9,029 nucleotides of DNA. Origin: a bacterium. Its GTDB lineage: Bacteria > Verrucomicrobiota > Verrucomicrobiia > Chthoniobacterales > Terrimicrobiaceae. This document shows positions 1 through 5,363 of this stretch, one piece after another. The notes beneath the pieces are model-generated. The model saw only the letters and a list, made by a program, of their open reading frames with translations, was not told the DNA's origin and did not search any database. Each line of letters begins with the position of its first letter. Within the stretch, counting starts at the first letter, position 1. Both the position numbers and the translations under genes were made by a program. The DNA lies in contig RFZT01000083.1 of the NCBI GenBank assembly GCA_009920585.1, positions 1 to 9,029 on the forward strand, given 5' to 3'.

Positions 1-1
1 T

Positions 2-136
2 AAAGAAACGATTCTCAAGTTCGGCGACAAAGATCCTGTTATTTTACGCCCCAATTCAGCGACTAAGCACGAGCGGGTGATGGATGTGCTCAATGCCGCC
101 TCGGCATGCGGGGTGACCAAGCTCTCATTTAGTTGA
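2..136 (+). CDS. ExbD/TolR-like biopolymer transport protein, C-terminal end (partial)
   Basis: An open frame enters from the left edge and reads 44 codons to a TGA at 134-136; its start lies outside the window. The visible residues include PVILRPNSATKHERVMDVLN and then AASACGVTKLSFS. This has the pattern of the periplasmic C-terminal domain of ExbD/TolR proteins: a beta strand ending in a 'lr.d' type turn, an amphipathic helix with 'vmd.....aGv', and a final short strand. In that family the protein works with an ExbB/TolQ channel to couple the proton gradient to outer-membrane processes. The stop overlaps the possible TTG start of the next gene, so the two are probably co-transcribed. The assignment rests on a short tail only; another small periplasmic domain is possible. 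Confidence 0.62.
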   Translation, partial: KETILKFGDKDPVILRPNSATKHERVMDVLNAASACGVTKLSFS

Positions 137-142
137 GGAAGG
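135..142 (+). promoter_or_regulatory. Shine-Dalgarno-like site deciding the start of the AsmA-like gene
   Basis: The purine run GAGGAAGG ends 5 nt before the GTG at 148-150. It is the only convincing Shine-Dalgarno-like match before any start in this window. It favours GTG 148 over the upstream TTG at 133, which has no such motif but overlaps the previous stop codon. Confidence 0.45.
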
Positions 143-147
143 CTTCG

Positions 148-1470
148 GTGGTAAGTCGTAAAAAGCCAAGAATTCCGTGGTTTGGGCCGTATCATTTTGC
201 TGCACTGATCTTCGCTGGTGGGCTTTTGCTCGCAGGTTTTTGGATCGTGCGCTATGTGCATAGCGACGAATTTGCGGCAAGTTTGGGTCGATCTACTGGG
301 CACGCTCTTCATTCTGATGCCGTTTTCACCCCTCTGCGCTGGGGGACGGCAGCTATAAAAAGCGAGTCGCTTGTTTTGAAGGGGGAATCCGCCTCGCTCA
401 TCGAAAAGGCCGAGGCAAGCGAGTTGAGTGCCATCTTGGATTGGCGCGCGCTTTTATCGGGTCTTTGGCGAGTCGAAGAGATCACCGTTGGGCGACTCAC
501 TGCGGAGTTTAAAGCTCCCGGATCCACTCCGGTGGTGCGAGATTTATTACCCCCCTCGGTCCCTAGTTTCATTCCATCGCGATTTCAACTGGATCGGATC
601 GGAATCAAAAAAGCCGATATCACCTACAAAAACCTGGTTGCGCGCGATGTCGGACTCAATTTGCTTCCGGGCGCGGGTGGGTGGACGATTGATGGAAAGG
701 GTGGCACGCTCCGTATTCCCAAACTTCCCTTGCTCCAGATGCAGTCGTTCCATTGTCGCGAACGGGAGGGAGTTTTATTTCTCGATGAAGCCACCTTCCA
801 GCTTCCTCCCACGGGAAGGCTCTCTGCAGTTGGACAGTCGGGCAAGGATGCCAACTTGAAAGTCGACTGGAGTGGTGTTCCGGTGCGCTCGATCCTGACG
901 AATGGTTTGGATAAATACATAGACGGCACTGTGTCTGGAACGAGCAGTCTGGATGCGGATGGGAGGGCCCAAGGAGCGTTTCAGGTCAATGGAGCAAGCC
1001 TCACAAATGTTCCGCTTTTGACCGAGATGGGAAAGTTTCTGCGCGATCCGACATTTCAGAAACTTCCACTGCGATTGGTTTCGGCCGACTTCGATTATCG
1101 GGCGGAATCGCTCCAGCTTTCCAACGTGATTCTGGAATCTCCTGACAACCTGCGTTTGGAGGGGCGTCTTGCTGTGGAACCGGACGGCAGGATCAAGGGC
1201 AATTTTGAAATTGGGGTGAAAGCAACTTTACTGGAGAACGTTCCCGGCGTCCGCGATGCCCTTTTTCCAACGGTTCGGAATGGGTGGTGCTGGGCCCCCT
1301 TGGAAGTCGGAGGCACTCTGGCGAATCCTACGGAAAACCTCTCCCGTCAATTGGCTCCTTTGGTAATGGGGGCTTTGCTTTTGAAAAAGGGTAGCGAGGT
1401 CATCGAAAAACTTCCGAATGCCCCCGTGGATACCGTGAGAGATGTGCTGGACCTATTTCTATCGCGCTGA
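148..1470 (+). CDS. AsmA-like membrane-anchored periplasmic protein
   Basis: About 440 residues, unnamed. A basic N-terminus (VSRKKPR) is followed by one hydrophobic segment (about residues 21-40 counted from TTG 133) and then a long, mostly beta-strand region with no catalytic motif. This layout, and phrases such as 'SLVLKGESASLIEKAEASEL', 'LEGRLAVEPDGRIKGNFEIGV' and 'LEVGGTLANPT', resembles the AsmA/TamB/YhdP group, inner-membrane-anchored periplasmic proteins linked to lipid or outer-membrane biogenesis. A hydrophobic stretch near the C-terminus (about 408-416) precedes an amphipathic end. The start could be GTG 148 (good Shine-Dalgarno-like site) or TTG 133 (4-nt TTGA overlap with the ExbD-like stop); neither changes the anchor. 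thiD starts 12 nt downstream, so the genes likely share a transcript. The family call comes from architecture and style, not a diagnostic motif. Confidence 0.6.
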   Translation: MVSRKKPRIPWFGPYHFAALIFAGGLLLAGFWIVRYVHSDEFAASLGRSTGHALHSDAVFTPLRWGTAAIKSESLVLKGESASLIEKAEASELSAILDWRALLSGLWRVEEITVGRLTAEFKAPGSTPVVRDLLPPSVPSFIPSRFQLDRIGIKKADITYKNLVARDVGLNLLPGAGGWTIDGKGGTLRIPKLPLLQMQSFHCREREGVLFLDEATFQLPPTGRLSAVGQSGKDANLKVDWSGVPVRSILTNGLDKYIDGTVSGTSSLDADGRAQGAFQVNGASLTNVPLLTEMGKFLRDPTFQKLPLRLVSADFDYRAESLQLSNVILESPDNLRLEGRLAVEPDGRIKGNFEIGVKATLLENVPGVRDALFPTVRNGWCWAPLEVGGTLANPTENLSRQLAPLVMGALLLKKGSEVIEKLPNAPVDTVRDVLDLFLSR

Positions 1471-1482
1471 CCATTTCCTAAA

Positions 1483-2277
1483 ATGAAAAAAAATCCACCG
1501 GTCGTGTTGACCATTGCCGGATCAGACAATTCTTGTGGTGCTGGTGTGCAGGCCGATTTGAAGACCATCACGGCGCTTGGTGGGTATGCGCAAACGGCGA
1601 TCACCTGTGTCGTAGCCGAGGTTCCAGGGCGCGTCAGCGCGATCCAGGCAGTGAGACCAGCTATTGTTGCTGAGCAAATCCGTCTGAGTTTTGAAGCATT
1701 CCCTATCGCGGCGATCAAAACAGGGATGCTGTACTCCACATCGATCATCCGAGCCGTCGCATCTGAACTTTCGGGCTTAAAAAAATGTCCGCCGCTTGTG
1801 GTGGATCCCGTGATGGTGGCCTCGAGCGGCGATCCGCTTTTGAAGTCGTCCGCGATTGAAGCCTACCGTGAATGGATTTTTCCCTTTGCGACCCTCGTGA
1901 CTCCGAATCTGGATGAGTTGAGGATTCTTTCGGGAATGCCTTGCCGTGATATTGAGGAAATCAAATCAGCCGGTGCCAGCCTCGTCGCTCGACACGGTTG
2001 CGCTTTTTTACTCAAAGGCGGGCACCTCCGCGCAAAAATAGCGACCGACATCCTCGCGACGAGCCAAGGGTTTGAGATTTTTACGGCCCCTTTTCGCCGT
2101 AATATTGATGCCCATGGCACGGGTTGCACGTTCTCTGCGGCCATTGCGACCAGCCTCGCTTGCGGTCAGACGCTTCCAGTGGCCGTTGGAGACGCAAAAA
2201 ACTACATCACTCTCGCGATTGAAAATGCTCTGAAGTGGAAAAAATCCACAGCGCTCGAGCATCGGCTTTCTTCCTGA
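1483..2277 (+). CDS. thiD: Hydroxymethylpyrimidine/phosphomethylpyrimidine kinase ThiD
   Basis: 264 residues, the usual length. ThiD phosphorylates 4-amino-5-hydroxymethyl-2-methylpyrimidine twice to its pyrophosphate for thiamine synthesis in the cytoplasm. Ribokinase-fold landmarks are in order: TIAGSDNSCGAGVQADLKT (residues 10-28), IKTGML (78-83), VVDPVMVASSGDPLL (106-120), TPNLDE (140-145), LLKGGH (176-181) and DAHGTGCTFSAAIA (209-222), which holds the anion hole and Cys215. Two departures are visible: Cys18 where many ThiDs have Gly or Ala, and AEVPGRV (45-51) where classical enzymes have AQNT, which puts Glu46 at the usual pyrimidine-contacting Gln. Pyridoxal-type kinases of the same fold are therefore a minor alternative. 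ATG at 1483 follows the AsmA-like stop by 12 nt, with no Shine-Dalgarno motif. No other thi gene and no TPP riboswitch is nearby. Confidence 0.93.
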   Translation: MKKNPPVVLTIAGSDNSCGAGVQADLKTITALGGYAQTAITCVVAEVPGRVSAIQAVRPAIVAEQIRLSFEAFPIAAIKTGMLYSTSIIRAVASELSGLKKCPPLVVDPVMVASSGDPLLKSSAIEAYREWIFPFATLVTPNLDELRILSGMPCRDIEEIKSAGASLVARHGCAFLLKGGHLRAKIATDILATSQGFEIFTAPFRRNIDAHGTGCTFSAAIATSLACGQTLPVAVGDAKNYITLAIENALKWKKSTALEHRLSS

Positions 2278-2297
2278 TGGCGCCAGCCTCATTCCAC

Positions 2298-2328
2298 TTG
2301 TTATTCTCCAATACTGGGACGATATAAC
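2298..2328 (+). promoter_or_regulatory. Possible sigma-70-type promoter for the lipoprotein gene
   Basis: TTGTTA at 2298-2303 (4 of 6 to the -35 consensus) and TATAAC at 2323-2328 (5 of 6 to the -10 consensus) are separated by 19 nt, slightly long. They lie in the 58-nt gap after thiD. Transcription would start about 7 nt after the -10, at or just before the ATG at 2336. This would give a leaderless or nearly leaderless message, in line with the lack of a Shine-Dalgarno motif there. A single match found by eye; it could be chance. Confidence 0.35.
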
Positions 2329-2335
2329 GTTTGCC

Positions 2336-2743
2336 ATGAATGCATTCATCCTCCCGCTTTTGTGTTTTCTCGCGCTCGGACTCGCTGGTTGCAGTTCTAA
2401 GGAAAAATACGTTCGCAATAGCGAGGCCGCCGCCGCTTGGTTGTCTGCAAACACTGGCTCGCCGAGTGCCAATATCGCAGGGGATTGGTCCGCGAGTGAT
2501 GCAGGTTGGGGAGCGATTCACTTTCAGCAAAAAGGGTGCAAGATCAGCGGTGCGATGGGGACCTACGAAGTCGATGGGCACATGAAAGGCTCTATAGCTT
2601 ATCTGACGCTCCGTTCAGATGGCTGGATTTATTACTCGGTGGTGGCGAAAAAGCGCGGCTCGATCCTCTCTGGATTCTACTCGGCCTCGCTGCCCTTCAG
2701 TACCAGTGATCAACAGCCTTTAGAGCTGAAGCGCGGAGAGTAA
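2336..2743 (+). CDS. Small putative lipoprotein
   Basis: 135 residues, not a family I recognise. The N-terminus is a typical lipoprotein signal: a short n-region (MNAF), a hydrophobic core (ILPLLCFLALG) and a LAGC lipobox with the lipidated Cys at residue 19, followed by SSKEK. After processing about 117 residues remain. The part from about residue 44 (NIAGDWSASDAGWGAIHFQQ, then KISGAMGTYEVDGHMKGSIAYL) shows repeated 'G-x-hydrophobic-x-G' strand turns, as in small all-beta binding domains. A lipocalin-like or DUF-type beta sandwich is a guess. The rest has only Cys60 as a further cysteine and no catalytic motif. The gene may be read from its own promoter or from thiD. Its last 34 bp overlap the 3' end of ribD on the other strand. 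Confidence 0.8.
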   Translation: MNAFILPLLCFLALGLAGCSSKEKYVRNSEAAAAWLSANTGSPSANIAGDWSASDAGWGAIHFQQKGCKISGAMGTYEVDGHMKGSIAYLTLRSDGWIYYSVVAKKRGSILSGFYSASLPFSTSDQQPLELKRGE

Positions 2744-3714
2744 TCCACGGCACCTTCGGTCTCATTATCGGCAGCCCCGCTTCCTGCGACGGATGGCGTC
2801 TCTCCACCGATAAGGAGCGGTGCGACATAAAAAACAACACGATCCACGAGCCCTTCGTCAAAGGCTTCGCCAAGTGTCCGCCCGCCACCCTCGATCAGTA
2901 CTTGTTCTACCCCGCGCTGACCTAGATCCAGCAGAACTTCTTTGAGGGATTTACCTTGGAAGACGAGGGTTCTCTCCTTGTATTCGTCGCTGAGTAGATG
3001 GCAGTCGGGAGGAAGATTTCCAGAGCGTGACCAGACAACTCGAAGGGGTTGTTGCTTCACCGGGATGTTGCGAACAGTGAGGCTGGGATTGTCCGTGCGA
3101 ACCGTTTCGGCTCCCACAAGAATGGCTCCGCTGGCGGCGCGGATTTTCATCGCATCCTTCCTTGAAGCCTCGGAGGTGATCCATCTTCTCCCTTTCGGAG
3201 AGCCGATACGTCCATCGAGGCTCATGCCTGTCTTCGCAATCACATAGGGAAGGCCGGTGCGGATCCATTTATTCCAAGCGCGGTTGAGGCTTTCGCATTC
3301 TGCTTCCAAGACACCCGAAACAACCTCGATTCCCGATTGGCGCAAAATCTCATCAGCGCGACCAGCGTGTTTCGGATTCGGGTCGCGGGCTCCGTAAACA
3401 ACACGGGTGATTCCAGACTCGATGATCGCGGCGCTGCAGGGCGGCGTGCGACCGTGAGTGGAGCAAGGTTCCAGTGTTATGTAAATTGTCGCTCCCTTCG
3501 CTGCTGACGGTTTCTTCAAAGCACGAAGGGCCTCGATTTCCGCGTGGGGGCAGCCTGCAGCGCGGTGCCATCCCCTCGCGATTACGCGTCCGTTTTTAAC
3601 AAGCACGGCACCCACGGCTGGATTCGGTGACGTATTTCCAAATCCCTTTCGCGCCTCCTTGAGTGCGAGTCGCATCATTTTTTCATCCGATGGCGTGGGT
3701 TGCGAGGGGTTCAT
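2710..3714 (-). CDS. ribD: Bifunctional riboflavin biosynthesis protein RibD
   Basis: 334 residues. RibD carries out two successive riboflavin-pathway steps: deamination of the diaminopyrimidine made from GTP, then NADPH-dependent reduction of the ribosyl side chain. The N-terminal deaminase domain (about 11-130) has the zinc site: HAE at 57-59 in GCPHAEIEAL, and PCSTHGRTPPC with Cys84 and Cys93. The reductase domain (about 155-310) has KTGMSLDGRIG, WITSEASR, ILVGAETVRTDNPSLTVR, VLIEGGGRTLGEAF and DRVVFYVAPLLIGG. The chosen ATG (3712-3714) leaves the usual short lead before 'MMRLALKEA'; an in-frame ATG at 3754-3756 would add 14 residues but lies in a predicted hairpin loop. Neither start has a Shine-Dalgarno motif. 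The C-terminus is about 10 residues shorter than expected (see findings). No other rib gene is present, and the leader lacks FMN riboswitch motifs. Confidence 0.94.
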   Translation of the reverse strand: MNPSQPTPSDEKMMRLALKEARKGFGNTSPNPAVGAVLVKNGRVIARGWHRAAGCPHAEIEALRALKKPSAAKGATIYITLEPCSTHGRTPPCSAAIIESGITRVVYGARDPNPKHAGRADEILRQSGIEVVSGVLEAECESLNRAWNKWIRTGLPYVIAKTGMSLDGRIGSPKGRRWITSEASRKDAMKIRAASGAILVGAETVRTDNPSLTVRNIPVKQQPLRVVWSRSGNLPPDCHLLSDEYKERTLVFQGKSLKEVLLDLGQRGVEQVLIEGGGRTLGEAFDEGLVDRVVFYVAPLLIGGETPSVAGSGAADNETEGAVDYSPRFSSKGC

Positions 3715-3734
3715 TAGAGTTTTTCGGCAGTGAC

Positions 3735-3786
3735 CTTCCCGTTGCTGGCTTATCATGCTACTCGCGGAATGGCCAGCAGGAGGAAG
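3735..3786 (-). promoter_or_regulatory. Structured leader (stem-loop) upstream of ribD
   Basis: Between the pseudouridine synthase stop and ribD, two nested inverted repeats line up. CTTCC at 3735-3739 pairs with GGAAG at 3782-3786, and TGCTGGC at 3743-3749 pairs with GCCAGCA at 3772-3778. They are separated by a symmetric 3 x 3 internal loop and capped by a 22-nt loop. On the ribD transcript the loop contains the alternative upstream ATG (3754-3756), and the 5' arm carries TCCTCC next to the stem. No U-run follows the 3' arm, so it is not a simple terminator. A regulatory leader is an inference; the paired bases are seen directly. Confidence 0.35.
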
Positions 3787-3825
3787 ACCCTATGCTTTAT
3801 GGAAGTCTAACCGAAAAGCGGAGAT

Positions 3826-4605
3826 TTAAGCTTTTGCGGGCTTGGGAGCTTTTTTGAGAACACGGCGGGGGCGCTTCGAGACGGGCTTTCCGGAAGCGGG
3901 CTTTGCGCTTTTCTTGGAATTTCCTGTCAGTGAGGCGATTTCGAGTTTCGTCAACCGACGGCAGGCGCCAAGGGGCATGCGGTCGTCGCGGAGTTTGCCG
4001 ATGCGGGTACGGACGAGGCGCTCAACCTCGTAGCCGAGACTATAAAACATGAGGCGAATCTGGCGTTTGATTCCTTGGCGTAAGATGACCTGAAGTCGCT
4101 TGGTGGTCACAATGTGAACGCGCTCAAAGCGACCGCAACCGCCTTCGATGTAGATGCCTTTAAGAAAGGTCGGAATATCTTCTGCTTTGAAATCCTTATC
4201 GAGTGTGACTTCGTATTCCTTTTCGATTTCATGACTCGGATGAGTCAGTTTTTGCGCCAGAGATCCATCGTTTGTGAGTAAAAGGAGGCCCTCGCTTTCT
4301 TTGTCCAAGCGACCGACGTGGCAAAGAGTCGAAAACTCCGGCGGCAGAAGGTCGTAAACAGTCCTGCGCCCACGCTCATCCGATCGCGTGACAACAAACC
4401 CCTTCGGCTTGTTGAGAAGGATGTGAACAGGAAGGGCTGCACGGATGGGGCGGCCCTTGACGCGAACATCGTCACCATCCTCGACTTGCGTAGCGAGTTG
4501 GTCGATTTTGTGTCCGTTGATGACGACAGCCCCGGACGCGATGAGTGCATCGCACGAGCGACGTGAACCGAGGCCGGCTGCCGCTAGAAAGCGATTCAGC
4601 CGCAT
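3826..4605 (-). CDS. rRNA pseudouridine synthase, RsuA/RluB/RluE/RluF family
   Basis: 259 residues. These enzymes isomerise a specific uridine to pseudouridine in 16S or 23S rRNA. An N-terminal S4 RNA-binding domain (1-50: MRLNRFLAAAGLGSRR, then GAVVINGHKI) is followed by the synthase domain. That domain has LLNKPKGFVVTRSDERGRRTV (start 63), the catalytic Asp101 in GRLDKESEGLLLLTNDG (98-114), EKEYEV (128-133) and KRQIRLMFYSLGYEVERLVR (180-199). The usual 'GKNRQ' is GIKRQ here, with Lys in place of Asn. The tail (229-259) is a Lys/Arg/Pro/Ala-rich extension, probably disordered and RNA-binding. Which rRNA site is modified cannot be told from sequence alone, so no symbol is given; a RluB-like role is the most likely. 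The ATG lies 15 nt after the stop of the small basic protein gene, so the two are probably co-transcribed. Confidence 0.92.
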   Translation of the reverse strand: MRLNRFLAAAGLGSRRSCDALIASGAVVINGHKIDQLATQVEDGDDVRVKGRPIRAALPVHILLNKPKGFVVTRSDERGRRTVYDLLPPEFSTLCHVGRLDKESEGLLLLTNDGSLAQKLTHPSHEIEKEYEVTLDKDFKAEDIPTFLKGIYIEGGCGRFERVHIVTTKRLQVILRQGIKRQIRLMFYSLGYEVERLVRTRIGKLRDDRMPLGACRRLTKLEIASLTGNSKKSAKPASGKPVSKRPRRVLKKAPKPAKA

Positions 4606-4620
4606 ATAGGAAAAAATGGT

Positions 4621-4776
4621 TTAATCTTCGGGCTTGGTTTTTGGAAGACCGATGACGCGTTGACCGTCTTTGAACTGACCGCGCTTGCGGAGCAGGTCAA
4701 CACGTTCAAATCGCTTTAACACACTTCTCTTGGCCTGGATGGCGCTCTTGCCTTTCAAACTTGGATGCTGGCTCAT
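4621..4776 (-). CDS. Small basic protein, Verrucomicrobia/Chlamydiae-type family
   Basis: 51 residues with 8 Lys, 6 Arg, one His and only 5 acidic residues. It begins MSQHPSLKGKSAIQAKRSVL, continues with KRFERVDLLRKRGQFKDGQR and ends VIGLPKTKPED. The 'MSQHPSLKG', 'KRFERV-LL-KRGQ-K-G-RV-GL-KTKP' pattern is, to my recollection, that of the 'small basic protein' family (TIGR04137) restricted to Verrucomicrobia and Chlamydiae, function unknown but suspected to be linked to rRNA or ribosomes. Conserved aromatic positions (Phe23, Phe35) and clustered basic residues suit RNA binding. The frame is open from ATG 4774-4776 to TAA 4621-4623. The upstream sequence is A/T-rich (AATAAATTT) with no Shine-Dalgarno motif. 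It sits 15 nt ahead of the pseudouridine synthase and 71 nt behind mscL. It is easy to miss because of its size. Confidence 0.87.
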   Translation of the reverse strand: MSQHPSLKGKSAIQAKRSVLKRFERVDLLRKRGQFKDGQRVIGLPKTKPED

Positions 4777-4847
4777 AAATTTATTGGAGGCGTAGAGTGC
4801 TGGCCTTGGCGGGGAAAATCAATCGCTTTTTGCGAAATCTTGAAGTT

Positions 4848-5264
4848 TTATTTTTTGAGGGCGTCCCGGATCTCTTCGAGAAGGAGCTCCGTTTTCGTCG
4901 GAGCGGGGGCTTCTACGGCCTTTTCAACGGGGCGTTTGATCTGATTCACGATCTTCACGAGCACAAATACGCAGGCGGCCACAATCACAAATTCGATCAT
5001 CGTATTCAGGAAAATACCGTAGCTGATGACCGGCGCGCCGGCTTCTTTGGCCTTCGCTAGGGATTCGTAGGTTTTTCCGTCGATCGAAAAAAACAGGTTA
5101 CTGAAGTTGACACCTTTGAGGATCGCTCCGATCGGCGGCATGACCACATCCATGACGAGGCTGTTGACGATTTTTCCAAACGAGGCTCCGATGATGACAC
5201 CGACAGCCAAGTCCACGACATTCCCACGGGAGATAAATTCTTTAAATTCTTGAGCGATCTTCAT
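4848..5264 (-). CDS. mscL: Large-conductance mechanosensitive channel MscL
   Basis: 138 residues, normal length. MscL is a homopentameric inner-membrane channel that opens under membrane tension to release solutes during hypo-osmotic shock. The N-terminal amphipathic helix and TM1 carry the family signature (FKEFISRGNVVDLAVGVIIG, then ASFGKIVNSLV, with Leu19 and Val23 at the pore constriction). VVMPPIG closes TM1 at about residue 46. A periplasmic loop (about 47-79) leads to TM2 (about 80-106, YGIFLNTMIEFVIVAACVFV). A Pro/Ala linker follows, then the C-terminal helix TKTELLLEEIRDALKK (123-138), which forms the cytoplasmic bundle. All key parts are intact. It lies 99 nt after the amidase gene and 71 nt before the small basic protein gene, so it may be its own unit or the far end of either operon. 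AGGGG just before the ATG is too close to be a normal Shine-Dalgarno site. Confidence 0.97.
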   Translation of the reverse strand: MKIAQEFKEFISRGNVVDLAVGVIIGASFGKIVNSLVMDVVMPPIGAILKGVNFSNLFFSIDGKTYESLAKAKEAGAPVISYGIFLNTMIEFVIVAACVFVLVKIVNQIKRPVEKAVEAPAPTKTELLLEEIRDALKK

Positions 5265-5363
5265 AGCCCCTATGCAAAAAGAAACGAGGCTGGGCGTCTA
5301 TGCGAAAATCACCCCATTTTGAGGATAGGCGCCGCGACTTTAAAATCGGGTGGCGTTGCCTGC

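Noticed and set aside
1471..1482. TPP riboswitch for thiD
   Set aside because: The gap is only 12 nt and no THI-box motif is in the upstream coding sequence; thiD appears to be in an operon instead.
2697..2888. 63-codon minus-strand frame at the ribD 3' end as the true, frameshifted C-terminus
   Set aside because: Its ending (ALKAVDHWY) does not match the RibD C-terminal pattern better than the read-through of the main frame, and it is otherwise a shadow of ribD.
3715..3825. FMN riboswitch in front of ribD
   Set aside because: None of the conserved RFN blocks (for example GGGGCAGGG or CCGACCGGCGG-like segments) appears; only an unrelated hairpin is seen.
4800..4848. Terminator downstream of mscL (TCGC-AAAAA-GCGA)
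   Set aside because: The stem is only 4 bp and the downstream T tract is interrupted; too weak to call.
5285..5305. Inverted repeat AAAAT/ATTTT before mscL as operator or terminator
   Set aside because: Five A/T-only pairs around a 6-nt loop are expected by chance in this composition.
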